Source: Rhyacichthys aspro (lineage: Eukaryota > Chordata > Actinopteri > Gobiiformes > Rhyacichthyidae). Taken from it: 64,000 nucleotides of DNA. The notes under the pieces were generated by a model. That model saw nothing but the letters and a program-made list of their open reading frames with translations, was not told the DNA's origin and searched no databases. Where the stretch lies: contig CM072156.1 of assembly GCA_036850595.1 (NCBI GenBank), forward strand, positions 13,216,326 to 13,280,325, read 5' to 3'. The stretch's first letter is position 1; each line of letters begins with the position of its first letter. Below, in pieces: positions 35,899 to 54,849 of this stretch. The position numbers and the translations under genes are program-made.

Positions 35899-37638
35899 CT
35901 TGAGCTGCAGGGGATGCCACTCGTACACAGCTGGTTCCAAAGCTACAGTGTGCAAGACAGAGATTAAAGTGGAAGATCCAAAGAGGCTGAGTGACCCATC
36001 CCATCTACTGAGTGAGCAGGACCAAATAGACCAGCCCACTTACACAGGCCTCTAAAAAATGCACCTGATAAGTGGGAGATAATGCAACACTGTGCTGCGA
36101 CAAGAGGCATACTGTTTTGTTTCAGTGTTAAATATCGTGACGATGAACAAGGAAGACTGTTTTTAGGTGAAACCAGATATGTCCAAAGGGATTCTGGGCA
36201 GCGTGCATACAAGTAAAGGCCTAAATGAATGAAACATGAGCAAGCTGGGCAGTGCTGAATACACAAAAAGCACAGACCCGAACCTGGGTATCACTATACT
36301 GGCTATTTGTTATAAAAGTTTTTCTGTAATTCTTTCAGATGAAATATTAACACATTAACACTCAAATCAGAGGTATTGTAGGTATTAATTGTCCAAGGTG
36401 TCAAGTATCAACACAATGAATAGTGCATTGTGCTCAATGCTGTACAGTAATTAGTTAGGTCTAATACTTTACTTGCTTTTAGAGTCTATACAAGAGGCAG
36501 CAAGCATTACAGTCTTGAATCACAGCACAAATATTTTATTTTTTATTTTTTGGCTTTTTAAGTACATCAACAACATGTATAATTGAAAAATCAAAGTATG
36601 TGGTTGTGAATAAATCTTTTTTTTTAAAGATGCCTAACTTATGAAGGAATGAATGTATCTTTTTAAAGGGCCATTGTCTGGGCTTATCAGGCACAGATCT
36701 GTGAAAGCTGAAACCCCTGAAGGACAGGGCTAAATTCATGAAAGGTCAAGGATTAACCTTCAGTTTTCCAGGTAGTACATAGGTAACAAGGGCTTTCTTC
36801 ATGAGTCAGACCTAAGAATTGAATATTTTTTAAGGGTGCGCTTGAAAAGTAATCAAAGTAATTATTTTGGGATTTCTTCCTCAATAGAAACGTCATCAAG
36901 TCTCTAAAGTTTTAGAGCTCACAGTACTATAGTAACACATTTTAAATAAATACTATCTTGAACACTGTATTGACAACAGGACTTGCAAAAACTCAATTTC
37001 CTTCGGTATTCATAAATTGGTTACTCAAATTAATCAGACTGGCAGGTACTTATTTATAATTAAGAAACTAGCAGAAACTATAGCGCATAACTACTTTTAT
37101 AATTGATTTATTAAGGCTATAAATACATTGTTATACATTTAATACAGCATACTGATGTTACAAAATACACATGAACATATTGTACACATGGAGACTGTCA
37201 GTAACAGGCACAGTCTGATAATGAAAAAATAATAAAACCAAGCTAATGGCTTTAGAGACACTTGTGTTTTCTTTAAACAGTGTTACTTTTGATTCCTTTC
37301 ATTTAAATCAGATATGTCAACGGACAGAGCTGCAAATTATATTCACAAGTTAAATTAGAAATAGTGTATTTCATGCCCTTGATTAAGTTAGTGAGGAACA
37401 GGACAGCAAAACTACAGTGAGCAGGGGCCAGAGGGATGTCTTGAGAAATAAAACATTTTTTTTTCTGATGTCACATCTAATTCAGCTGAAGGTGTGATTA
37501 CAACTGATGAATTAATAAAAGAAAGGTATGTAGGGATAACATGCACGGTGCTATGTAAAGAAAAGACCTGCAGTTTGGATGTAGGGAATGAGTCAATGCT
37601 GGGGCCACTTGGAAAAAAAAGAGCTTACACAAGTCATC
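35899..37638. other. Intergenic between the claudin start and the lztr1 stop; nothing recognised
   Basis: AT-rich. Should include the claudin promoter/5' UTR on the left and the lztr1 3' UTR on the right. Open frames at 36536..36739 and 37494..37688 have no family resemblance. Confidence 0.4.
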
Positions 37639-42579
<4,941 letters not shown>

Positions 42580-43080
42580 TGTGGATCGGAGACTCATCCA
42601 AAAATATCAGTCATCAGGGCGCAGCCATCACTAATGTCAGCCCTCCAACATGAAAACCCCTCGGTATAATGGCTTACTGCACCAGAGGAGCAGACAGCTA
42701 CACAATTAAACAAGAATTTCAGATTGATTTTGTTGCCCGGGAAAAGTAACACTTGAAAACGCCTTCGATGTAAATAAAATAAATAATAACCTACCTCCTA
42801 GCTCCAGGATGCTAGCTAGACGGCTAAGTTTTGCGACACTGCTTTGAAGCAAACTATTTAACTTTAAGACTCTAACCGCTGTTGTGCGTGTGAAAATATA
42901 CAATTTCACGCTGAAAACTAGCATGTATTTAATACTCTTGTATAAACGAGTAGAATAACAGAAACTGTTAGCCCTAAACTAACATAACAGCAGCTGCCCG
43001 TCTGCCGGAGCCGCCCAGACACGCCCCCGCAGAACCTGATTGGAGACGGCCGGGCAACTACTTCCTGTAACAAAGAAAAA
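42580..43080. promoter_or_regulatory. 5' flank of lztr1, GC-rich core
   Basis: Includes a GC-rich, CpG-containing stretch at about 42990..43060 ('gccggagccgcccagacacg') in otherwise AT-rich DNA, consistent with a TATA-less housekeeping promoter. A possible donor lies near 42787, so a short non-coding first exon may be present. Confidence 0.45.
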
Positions 43081-45214
43081 TACTTGTACTGTGGCATTTT
43101 AAAATGAAATAATCTGTATTTTACTTACTTTAATTACTTAGAGCCTCTTTTATAAAATACTTCTGTGGTTATAACTTTGTGCTCATAATCGTTCAACTGT
43201 TATAAAGTTATAAAATTATATGCTCTCTTTTTATGGGCTAGAGACCTACCACTTACCACGTGGGTACCCTAACAAAGCCTAAATATTACTCTTTTCTTTT
43301 GGGATTTCAACTCCTGGTGCTCATTTCTGTTTTTTAGCACTCCACTAGCCACCCATCTTGAATGTTACTCCTAAGGAGGTTATCACACTTTAGTAAGCAG
43401 ACCTATAGGCTGTGTGAATTTGGCCAAAATGACCAACTGCAAAGGTTTTCTCTGAACGCAATTACATGTGATTGTAAAATGACCAAACGCTAACTATAAA
43501 AGTAGTGGTACAGTAGCTCAGAACATTGATTTGAGGTAGAAATGTTGAAATGCCCATGGAGACAAATTCAGGCCTATAGACTACAACTAATAAACATAAA
43601 CTTACTTACGTACTTTTTTTTTTATATATATAAACTTACTTTTTTAGCCAACCCAGGACCCAGAACTGAAGAAGTGTGCTGTGGTCTCTAGATGGCAGCA
43701 TTGGTCAAACGCTAAATTAAGGGCACGAATTCTGAGATTAAAGTCAAAATTGAGTGCTCAAAGTGATTTTTTAGTTTATTGAGGCCAAAGACAAAACATT
43801 TTTAGTCACTAAATAAATAAATTTTATTCAAATTTTTTTCAACTCAAAAAAAATAAAAAAATAAAAAAATAAAATACACAGAGCAGTTTTTTATTTATAT
43901 GCCAGTTCTATATAGGCCTAAACATTAGACTTAATTTTCATTATCTATAATCAGTCGTTATGACAACTAATGTAATAATTAGCACAAGCATACAAACAAA
44001 ATAAAAGGGATCTGATTTGAAAAATGATTTATTTATGCACAGACACAGGTGATGAGGATATATCTCTTAGATACAAAGAAGTATGTATAATAATGAACTT
44101 GAAATGCATACTTATGTATAATTATTTATTACAAGGAAATTCATTTTGACTGGACTAATGCCAAGGAATACTTCATGAAATGAAAAGTCACTATCAGTCA
44201 CTGAAGTCCATTGATCATGGTAACTCTTTTCAGTATTTTTAAATCATTGTGCAACAAGTTTCCACAATTTTATAATCAAAAAAGTAGGTATAAAAGAGAT
44301 GTCACAATTAAAACTAGACAAAGGTAAATCATTCTTCTAATGAAAATGTACTGCAGAAGTCAGACTCCTGGTGTAGATCAGACCAGGAAACTGTTTTCAT
44401 GCCAGGGTTGCTATAAAGTAGGCTACACCTCCCATAATGCTTGAGACTAAATGGAACTAACTATTTTAAGAAACAATGAGGTTTTTAATATAAAGAATAA
44501 TAACTGATACGGATAATAAAGTAAACTTTTATGCTCTTGATTGCATACTGTGTAGCTAGAATTACATTCACATCTTTATGTAAATTTTATATAAATTTGA
44601 TAGATTTTTAATTTGTGGTGTTAGAACTACATGTCCATATCAAGATTGTTAGTTTCCAGGACATTTTAGAAATCGACTTTTATTAAAAAAAAACTAAAAT
44701 ACACTTTATTCAGTCAGGCTTATTCCTTCAAAGACCTCATAGAGTGGAATTGTCTCATTTTATTCTAAATAGTCTGTATTTGAGCCCTTGGAGTAACAAT
44801 GATACCACTATGAAGTATGTGAAGATACTAAAGACAGTTTCAAATGGTAAACTTAGGTTAGACATCAACATGGATAAGGATTCAAATTAAAACTGTATTA
44901 TTAAAAAAAAGACATTAAAACTCAGGAGTATGTGTATGTGTGTGTAATATATTTCTAGTCAATCTCACATTCAAAATTTACTTATGATGTAACTGTGAGC
45001 TTTATATGTGCACAGTAAACCATTAATTGTAGACTATAGATTGTAAGGACAAGCACCAATCAGATTAGGTACATTGCAGTGTTTGAACACATGCAATGCA
45101 ACACAAAGTTACAAATACAATTGTCTGAAATGAGAACAATCAGGAGATAAACCAAACAGCTTCACACTTGTCAGACTGCTTTTATAATGTACTTTTGTTC
45201 ACTCTCATGCCTTC
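43081..45214. other. Intergenic and gal3st1 3' UTR; A/T-rich tracts
   Basis: No gene recognised. An A-rich run with repeated aaaaaaat units at about 43845..43875 resembles a retroposon tail. The right part should be the gal3st1 3' UTR. Confidence 0.4.
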
Positions 45215-46585
45215 TCACCAGTTTATGACATCTCGGACATGTCCCCACAGTTTGGTGATCCACAGATTAACACCAAGCTCTGATAAGTACTGAATCTCTG
45301 GCATTAGCATTTTATGGCACAATTTTCTGTATGCCTTGTCCACATTCTTTTTCATGTTATAGCCCATGATGGACTTCTGTCCGATGGGTTGCCAAGGCTG
45401 CATGTCTGTCTCATGGATACTGCCTGCTTCCACAGCGTGACCGCCCTCGATGCAGATGTTTGCCATCTCTTCATTCCTCCTCCTGAGCTCTGCCACATCC
45501 TCGGCCATTCGCTGCCGTCCGTACATATCCACTTTGGTCCAGAAGGTCTTGTTGAAATGCTGGTAAAGCTTCCAGTCAATAGCATTCCACTGAAGAGCCT
45601 TTGCCCTGAGTTCAGGAATAAGTTTGGACACAGTGGATCCCTTGCGTGCGTTGAGTTTAAAGAACAGCAGGTCATCCATCTCCCAGCAGAGGGCATCCTT
45701 TAGCAAAATGAGTGACTCCTCAAAGTATTCCACTAACATCACCAGGTGAAACCGGTCAGTGATGAATTTGATACCCTCTTCCACCCGTGGATCGGTCACT
45801 TTAAGTGTGTTGTCAAATCCAAAGTCAAAAAACAGCAGATTTTTGAGGTAGAAAGAGTTAAAGCCCTCTGGATCAAAGTAGTAATCAGGGTTATGCAGAA
45901 ACTCAGTGAGCTTGTTGTCTCCTGGTATCTTCCAGGTGAAAGGCACCAGGCGGCCAAAGTAATGGAAAGATGATTCAAAAAGCTCAGCTGGGTCTCTCAA
46001 AATGGTAATATACGTAGTGTCCACGGGGAGCAATTTAGTCACTTCAGGTGCATTGAAGCGCATGTGATTACAGATAATATTGAAACACATTCCAGGTCTA
46101 TAGTCTTTAACCTGAGAGCGCTCAAAAAAAGAAGGGTAGAAAAAGTCGTTTCTGCCATTGGGGAAAGCAAATTTGAGCCGGTGCTTCTCACCAAAGCGGA
46201 AAAGTATGTTAAGGAAAGTGCTGCTGGCTGTTTTGTGGGTCTTCATGAACATGATGTCAACTTTTGGAGAGCACGTTTGGCTTGTGCTTTGTTGAGAGAG
46301 GTTTGTGGTAAATTTGGGGTGGAGTTGGAATGGGCGATGGGCGCATGAGTAAGGCACTGGGACACTACACGGAAAAAAAAGAAATCATAAAGCATGCCAT
46401 GAAGCAGAGTTGAAAGGTTGTTTTTACAATTGTATTCACAATGTATTGTATTCTTACTCAGGCACACTAATGTGGACTTGTGGCATTGACAGGCAGTATA
46501 GCAAGATCATACAGCTGGTCAGGACCGTACCCAGCACAAGGCCTTTGCACATGGACCTCCAATGCCTTACTTTCTTGAAAGCCAT
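45215..46585 (-). CDS. gal3st1: Galactose-3-O-sulfotransferase 1 (cerebroside sulfotransferase)
   Basis: Two coding exons: 46458..46585 and 45215..46364, joined in frame (GA|T at the junction) to 425 residues; human GAL3ST1 has 423. The first exon begins 'MAFKKVRHWRSMCKGLVLG' and holds the single type II membrane anchor (about residues 16-36). The second exon carries the PAPS 5'-phosphosulfate loop 'MKTHKTASST' and the 3'-phosphate region 'ILRDPAELFESSFHYFG', then 'RFHLVMLVEYFEESLILLK', 'CIEGGHAV', 'MQPWQPIG' and the C-terminal 'PEIQYLSELGVNLWITKLW'. The enzyme sits in the Golgi lumen and transfers sulfate from PAPS to the 3-OH of galactose in galactosylceramide, giving the myelin lipid sulfatide. 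Non-coding 5' exons further right are likely but not seen. Neighbour pes1 is also its neighbour in human 22q12. Confidence 0.96.
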
Positions 46586-49325
46586 GGCTCTGTTGTATGA
46601 ATGACAACCTAAAAACAAAGTACACCACTGTAATACTTATCATTATGTAAAGCTATAACTAAAATGTTGTCAGGAAGGCTATTAAAAAGTGTTATTGTTC
46701 TTCAACATTGAACATGGCAACATACCGATTACTATTACAACACTTTTACCTTCATACTAAGAGGTACAATTAGATAATAACCCTGACGTGTCCACTTTAA
46801 ATGCATGGTGTTGTTTTAAATTGTATGTTGTGCTAAAAAATTACATCACTTCTACTGAAAATGACTGACCATGTGTTTCTCACCTGTCTCATTAAATAAA
46901 TGATTCATTGCAGTGGAAAATGATCCTGCATACCCCCTGCAGATGGAGGTAAGACGAGCCACAGCCTGACTCAGCAACACGAGTCAAGTGTACCACCTGT
47001 GGAGGTATACGAACAAAAGTGAACCCGATCAATAACAGTTTGATAATGCTGTGAACTGTCAACAGAACATAGTTACCTACTCTCAGCAGCATGTTTCATC
47101 ACAATGTTATAAGAAATTCACAAAATGGCTGTTTTGAGTTTTACATTCAATTTATCGGTTCTTATTTATTTGTCTTGGGAATAGAGGACCTTTATTGGTC
47201 AACACAAGACAGGGCGTTCTAGCAACTTATTTTGCAAATGACACAAAAAAATGATCAGTATAACATTCTGACATCAGGCCGAAAATATGTACACATTTTT
47301 TGTTTTTGACTGAGGAAGCATTGTCTCTCTACAGAGGATTTAAAGTCCATCATCTTTTGCATTTGGGTGATTTAGCTTTAAAACAATTTAAATACTTTTT
47401 ATCTCAGAACTTTGTCTAAATTTAGTTTTCATTTCTTAAGTGAAATATATTCTTAAAGGCTTTATATCTGCTAAACCTGATTATTGATTTTTTTAATGTA
47501 GTACTGAATGTTCCTGAACACAATCTTAACATATCACTTGACTCACTTAAATCCCACTTAGAAACGCTTTCTAAGCCTGGTCCAAATTTTTTTGTGCTGT
47601 GCAACAGAAACTCAAGTGCAAAGGTAAGGTAGGTAAACACAAAAAGGAAACAATTAGGGGTTTTCTAGACTGTACTAGTTGAAGCACTAGTTTTTGAAAG
47701 GCCAAATTACACAGGGGTATTACAAATCATACAATATATAAAAAAAGGAAAGTAAATGCTTACCCACATAGGACAATCCAAAGGGATATTAATACAAGTT
47801 TTTCTTGTCCAGGTGCTTCATTTTGCGTTTGTCAGCTCCAGGTGACTAATACACCTCCCACAACTCTTCGCAGGTCTGATCTTGACAAACACATAGTGCT
47901 AGTTTACTGTCCCATGCTGCCCTTATCACATGTCCAATGTAAGGGAGCTCAGTCATCTCTTCTTTCTCTGTCAGTGTGCATGTCCTGGGCTGCCACCTCC
48001 TCCTAATCACCAATTCCTAAAGTCAGACCTTGCTGAATAAAGCACTGCAGGGAGGCTCTTCCACCCACCTGTGACGTCAGAGGCTCTGTCAAGGGACATA
48101 CACTTGTCAGAGGGAGTGTAAAATGGGGAGGGAAGGATGGAGGGAGAGAGAAAGAGGGCGAGATAGTATAGTCCCTTTTCTGTGTCTAGATACAGAGGGC
48201 TATTGAGTGCAAACAGTAGAGTTCAAGCTGCAAGCTGATAGGAGGGGTCAAAAACAGCATAAAAGAACGAATGCAGAGCCAAAGAACAAAGGAGGGATTT
48301 GTGCCCCTTGATCAATACTGCTCTGTGTAATATTAAAATGCATACCATGCTGTGTGTACATGCTCTACACAAGTATACAAGACTGAGTGGGAGTACACAA
48401 ACCTTCCACTTATGACTTAGAATTTTGCACTATGGTGGGCAGTATCCATAATTGTTAACGGTGCAAAAACAAAAACCTAAGTTTCTTTTGTGGAGAAAAT
48501 GTACGTACGACATTATTTCATTTGGCTCTGTACCAGATGGCAGTTATTTGTAGACATACATCACACAGTACAATATGTGTGAGCTCCTGTTTCTTCATGG
48601 AGCATCCTTATTTCTTGGAAGTCAGAACTTTGAAATTTGTACAGCCCATACCACTTGTCATGCTCAGACATGACACTGTGGCTTTTGTTGTGCTGGGTGT
48701 GCTGTGCCTGTAGGCACCCAGAGTGCCAGGACAGGAATTGACAGGGTGGGCATGCAGGGAATGCAGATTGACACTGGATGACTCTCAGACTCAATAAAGA
48801 GATTGAGGCGCACAGTCCATGACCGGCTTGGCCTCTGGCCCACAAGATCATCACGTCACAGAAGGCAAAGGGTTAGTTTTTCCTCATCAACACCCACTTC
48901 GCTGTGTGGACCAATCCCTGAATAAAAGCCCACATATAGCCTCAGTGACCTCACCTTCTGCCCACTGCACAGATGTGAAATCCTGCATCTTGTAGGGCAA
49001 CTGCATTACTGTTCCGATTTAAAAACACCCACATCATTTTTTTTCTAACAGTTACACACACAAAACACCACAAATCTACCATTTTAGTTAATACGATATA
49101 AAAAACAGAGTTAAACAAATACAACCAAGCATAGTTACAATTGTGAATTTAATATAAACCAAATGACAACTTGTCACTTTTACAGTTATACCAGATTAGC
49201 ATTGCTTTTTAACATGCACAGTCCACTCTTTAATAAGTATGTATAGGTAAGGTACAAGTAGGACAGGTTTGTGTCAACCTGCAATGCATTTCATTTAAGT
49301 CGAAACAATTACACAAATACACAGG
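46586..49325. other. Intergenic between gal3st1 start and pes1 stop
   Basis: No coding exon recognised. Should contain gal3st1 5' UTR exons and promoter on the left and the pes1 3' UTR on the right. The open frames at 48522..48854 overlap on opposite strands and have no family resemblance. Confidence 0.4.
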
Positions 49326-52300
49326 TCATTTTCTGGCTTTCTTCTTCTTTGCTTTTTCAGCATCATCATATGCTTTCCTCTTGGCAGCTAACTTGTTAGC
49401 CTGCAAAAAAAGAGTGGATGCATCATCAAAAAACTGAATTTCAACATATCATTTTAGAGAACACTGAACTGCTAAACTCAGGACTGGGCTACCAATGAGT
49501 TCTTGAGCAGTTACAATCATTAAACATTGAGAAAACAATAGTGAAAAGCATGCAATGTTTAAAATGTTTATCTTATCTTTTCAGAGAGATTCATATGAAT
49601 TGTATCTATGTAAACTCAAAGTCAATCAATAACAAAAATGAACAAACCTCTCGAATTTTTCTTTTCTTTCCAAACATGATCTTATCATAGAGGTATTTTT
49701 CCTTTTTCTTCATCATCATAATGGCCAGACGTTTCTCCTCAGCTTTCTCCTCCTGCTCCAAGCGTGCGGAATTTTCCAGCTTCACTTTGCCAGGTGTCAC
49801 TTTCACCTGCAGAGACTTTAGGCAGACAGAGCAACCAGTGAGGACTACAGTAGATTAAACACAGTAGAAGGAAAAATGCATTTAGGCATTTTACTTTGCC
49901 CTGGGATCTCTGCTCCTCCATCTTCTTAAGGTTCTCCTCCTCTGCTTCCTCCTCCTCCTCTTCTTCATCATCATCGCTGTCCTCATTATCATCTTCAACC
50001 TCTTCCTCCTCCTCATCTTCCTGTTCACTAGCTGTAATAAAACAAAAAAGTGTTAAGAATTATTCATTAAAAATATATATGTTTGTGTATTAACTAGTAA
50101 TGTGTATTGTGTGAGATTACAAACTCCACACAAGATAATATTATACTATTTTCAACATTATATGATATGTGCAAAAGGTAATTATATAACTGAATAGCAT
50201 TATTGGACTTCATAAATGACTGTGGAAATGTCTTATACCAGGTTTGTGTCCTTGTTGCAAGGCCATAATTTTCAATTTCTCTGGGGGCACATAATCTCCA
50301 TCCCTTTCCTCCACAAAAGGAGAGAGATGTGGTGGAAGGGTCACCCCAATGAAGTAGTCCTCTACAGGCAGGAGTATCTTGGCATTGACACAATCATAAA
50401 CCCACTGAGGTTGGATGTAGAACCTGAAATTAGAAAAAAAGTCAAACATACATATACACTAAACCCAGGGTTAGGCTTTCCAATAGACTGACTTGTATCT
50501 CTAATTTGCCCAACTGGTGAGTGCAAAGTACAAGGGTCTAAGTAAAACAACCACTGAATTTTTCACCATGTTTTTTTACTTTGTGAAGAGAGATCCATAA
50601 TACCAAGCAAAACATAAAAACAGTTTTCATGTAATATGTAAAATTGAGGTTGTTGGCAACAGTATCACCGACACCAGCACGGATTAGCGACAGGCAAGGG
50701 CCGTTTATTGGCACTTTGGCTTTAATACTATTTGAAAATATATAAATATATAAATATAAATATAATGTGGGGAGAAAATGGGCAGCATAGCCAAACACTT
50801 AACATCTCACCTGTTGATATACTGTTTATCAATGTTGGGCCTGTCAATAATTTGATGTGTTATGGTTTCATCTGCCACATCGTAGGTGCTTCCTATGCAA
50901 ACTGACTTGTCCCAGGAAACGTCACCTCCAAAACACCTGAAAAGCAGCAAAAATACACAAATTTTGTAAAAGCAGCTATTTGCCACTTTCTATCTTTGAC
51001 TATTGGATATGCTAACAGTTACCTGATGATGAATGCCAGTGACTCTCTGGGAACTTCTCTGTTGAGGAAAAATTTTAACCCTTCAAAAAGTTTTTTCGAA
51101 GTTTCCTCCTGCACGAGTTCCCTTTCTCTAGCCTCCATCTTTTCTGTGTCCTCCTGAACAAAAAAAAAAATCAGAAAGAAAAAAAAAGGAGGCATGTTAA
51201 GGACCAAACCAAATGTCCACCTGGTTTCTACTGTAGGTTGGTAGTTGTAATCTGGTCTACATTCCTACCCTCAACAATTGTCAAGAGTGTCACGACCACT
51301 TTCATATTTATTAGGCTGTGCAAGGGAATGGGAATTTATTGTTGTTGCAGAGTGAAAACCAGACAATTTAATTAGATGAAACTTAGTTTGTGAGTTCCCA
51401 GTTTCCAAGAAAGGAAGGGCCTATTTAAGGCTTAAATCAGTGGGGCAAAACAAGCTTCCCAGGGTGAGAAACACACCGTCCATAGCAACCAAACATGAAG
51501 TAATAATCCCCAGTCTCACACCTCTAAAAGCTGTGAATCTTGACATGCAATGGGGCAGGTACATTTGTTCATAAACATTTATGCTTTATGTTTTCCTTTA
51601 CATTGCGTCTTTGCAAGAAAGTTTGCTTACGCCTTCAACAGGAAACTGGTCCAGCTGAGCTTCTTCTTCCTCTACAGAAGAAACCACTCGAGCCAGACTA
51701 GCACTCAGGGCAGAGAGCTTCTGCTCGGAGAAAAAGACAAGATTTAGTCAAGAAAAACAATCAAATAAAATCAATCAATCAATAAAAAATTCTTAAGCAC
51801 CTTTATTTTAAGCAGTTATTTAAATGAATTTTTTTTTTCTATTGGAAATATCTGCAAGGTTACACTCAATATCTACTTATTAACTACTGGCGTAAAAGAA
51901 TCTGGTTGAGAACTTTACCTCCAGATAACTTTCTGAATTCATGGCATAGTCCTCCTCGTTGTGTTCTTTGAGCTCTGACCCTGCTTTACTGTCCAACTGT
52001 AAAAAGTGTTTAAAAAGTGTTTACAGAGATCTACTAATCACAGCTTTGACAACATTGCAATTGTATTAAGGAAACTTAAATTATGTGATAACTTGGAAAA
52101 TTATTAACAATAACAAAATTATAGAAACCTTGGTAACAAACCTTTGGTGGATAGACCAGATTGAGGGAGTGATACAGTCTGAAGTTGACAAACCCCAGGA
52201 GAGTGGTGTACAGTTCTGTGAACGTTGCCATCACTCTGTAGTCAACATCTGTAGGGTGCTACAAACAATTTAAGAGTTGTTATTCCTAGAGCAACTAGTC

Positions 52301-54849
52301 AATATGTCTACATGCAGGTAGAGAAAATTGAATTATTGCCTTAGTCCAAATATAATTAAGAATTATAAACTGCATATAAACATCTTAATCTATTTCTCTT
52401 AATCAGAGTAACCTGCTTGTATAATGTGTTTCATTACTGCAATATTGCTGCATGTATACAACTTATTTCACTTAAGGCTGAACACAGCACTCTGAGCAGT
52501 TTTGACAGTGGTACAGAGTAACACAGATGAGAAAAACATGAAGACCAGGAATGAGCAATACTCATTTAGTTTTTTTTAAAAGATTTTTATGGCCTTTTTT
52601 GATAGCAGACAGTGTCTGGACAGGAAATGAGGTGAGAGGGTGGGGAATGACATTGGGCAAATGACCTGACCGAGATTCAGTCCCATGATCTCCTGTGTTC
52701 TAGGCGTGTGCTATACCTGAGCTGCCAGGGACGCCCCTCAGCGATACTCATTTTTAGACTGATGAGGACATATATAAAGGGTCCCACTGCCACTATCTAT
52801 TCTGTTTGTCAGTTATTTTTCACTGTCATGTTGTAAAAAGTTTAGAAGCAGAAGCCAGTCTACTGTAGATTATGATGTGTTTATGTGCTTTCGGAAGGGG
52901 CAGCTGCCAAGTAAGGAACACTGTTGTGTAACTCATGAAGTCGGAGTGTTACCCTTATTTACTTATTCATTAATGACTGATGATTACTGAGAAAATCAGC
53001 CTTGTATATAAGCATTTAACGTTACAAACGGGTCAGGTCTTATCCTTTTTACTCTTTTTTAAAAAAGGCTTAATGTTGTTAAATAGAAAGACCACATGAA
53101 TGCAGCATTAGTCTGAGTGGAGCATGTAAATCTGTCTCATCATGTCCTTAAGTGTGAACTTACATCATGTGAGAACTGATATGGCACCAGCCATGTAATG
53201 AGCTGTCCCATCACCTCTGTTTGATAATATATTCCCTTGATTGAAAGGAAAACCTATTTAGAGCAGATGATAAAGACAATATACAAGTTAATAAACCCAA
53301 GTCACACCTGATTATCATGTGCAAATGTTTTACTTTTAAAACCGAGTAGGGTGACTGGTACCTTTTTAAGAGAACGAGATGCAATCACATAGTTCATCCA
53401 TTCCACAGTGAGCCGTCTGCACAGCTGGATGGTTTGCACGTGACACTTTCCCGTCCGTGCAAATGTAGAAAAAAGGAAGCACATGCAGAGTGCATCATCA
53501 ATGTCGCGAAGTGCATCAATAAAGCAGGGGTACCTGCAAAATGGAGAAACAAGGCATCATTGCTTATTGTCACTGAGACAAACAGTAAAGACCAGAGAAA
53601 AAACTACATATTACTTTTAAATTATGGAAAACATATTTTACTGTTCTGACTGCATCTATAACATTATATCATGGTTCTGTTAAAGAAGTCTTCCTCCTGT
53701 CAATCTCCCTAAGGGCTCTCTATTTTCCCATGGCTGGGTTTTTGAGGTTTCTGTACTTTGATGGAGGGGGCGTTGTCTTGTACAGTCCCTAAAGCTGTGA
53801 TATTGTGCTGTACAAAAATAAATGCCTTGTCTTGTATACAATATAAATACACTAGGATAAAGTCTGCACTCCTATGGTTGCCATTATGTGTAACACTCAC
53901 CGCTCTTTGATGATGTGGTCTAGTTTGTAGCTCGGCTTATTCTCCCTTAACCTCTCTACATCTGACCATTCTGTTTTTCCATACGCTTTCTTCAGTTTGC
54001 GGACAAATACCTGTAAAAACATACAAATCACACATATGAACTCATTGTTTAAAATCAGTATAGATAACAGATGAATATAAAATATGAAATGTAAAAAGAT
54101 TATCTGTTGCTTGATGTAAAGTCAATTGAACGGAATTAAACCCAAACCAAATTGATTTCCATTCAACACACATTGATATAATGCAGTTTTCAAAGTATAA
54201 ACTCATAACAAAACAAAAACACATCATTGTATTACCTTGTATTCTCTGAACTTCCCCACAATGGGCTCATGCAGAAGAAAGCGGATATCTTTGAGCAGAT
54301 AGAAGGTCCTTGGTGCAGTAGAGCCTTTGTTCACCTTCTTCTTGTGTTTGGGTTCATGTGGGTAGATGCCTTTGAGAATGCATAACCGTCTGACAAATGA
54401 TAGAAACAGAGGAACAGAACTTAAAAAGTGTGATCATTGGTCTGACTCACTAGTTTAGACAAAACGGTGCAGGAAGGACTGTAGCCATTTCAGATTTCAG
54501 TTCAAGTCTGAATTAAAATGGTCTTTTATTACTTATTATACTGTAGGCCTACCTGAAGTCTGGGAGGCTCAACTGCAGCTTCTTCCGAGCTTTATTTCTG
54601 GTGATGTAGTTCGTGGCAGAGCCCCTCTCAAACTGAAAAACAACAGCAGGATTACTATACTTTACTCATACACAAGATAAAATAAACGTATCCAGGCTAA
54701 ATATTTAGTAACGTCTGATTTCAACCTATGGCTGAGAGAATACAAACATTAGCCACCCTTGGATAACGAGCCACATTGCTAAAGCGGTCGAAAAGCATAA
54801 CATCATTTTTTACATCAACTATTACCTTTTTCTTCTGAAGGCCACCCAT
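49326..54849 (-). CDS. pes1: Pescadillo (PES1), 60S ribosome biogenesis factor with BRCT domain
   Basis: First exon 54826..54849 encodes 'MGGLQKKK'; stop at 49326..49328 after 'AKKKKARK'. In order: the pescadillo N-terminal domain ('RNKARKKLQLSLPDFRRLC', 'GIYPHEPKHKKKVNKGSTA', 'FLLHEPIVGKFREYKVFVRK', 'SYKLDHIIKERYPSFIDALR', 'VDYRVMATFTELYTTLLGF'); a coiled, acidic middle ('SALSASLARVVSSVEEEEAQ'); the BRCT domain ('FEGLKFFLNREVPRESLAFI', 'CFGGDVSWDKSVCIGSTYD', ending 'FYIQPQWVYDCVN', about 50230-51110); a long Asp/Glu tract (about 49905-50030); and a basic tail. The protein joins Bop1 and Wdr12 in the PeBoW complex for 5.8S/28S rRNA maturation. The gene was first found as a zebrafish embryonic mutant. 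About 15 exons. Divergent from p2rx2 on its 5' side. Confidence 0.97.
52570..52738 (-). mobile_element. tRNA-derived SINE-like element in a pes1 intron
   Basis: On the minus strand it begins 'GGGGCGTCCCTGGCAGCTCA' (A-box-like 'TGGCAGCTCAGGTATAG'), followed at tRNA distance by a B-box-like 'GGGACTGAATCTC'. It ends with 'CACCTCATTTCCTGTCC' and an A/T-rich tail at about 52570-52590. This is the general form of a short interspersed repeat widespread in fish genomes. Confidence 0.6.

Noticed and set aside
45314..46348. Plus-strand open frames opposite gal3st1 (129, 75 and 94 codons)
   Set aside because: They are antisense shadows of a well-supported coding exon.
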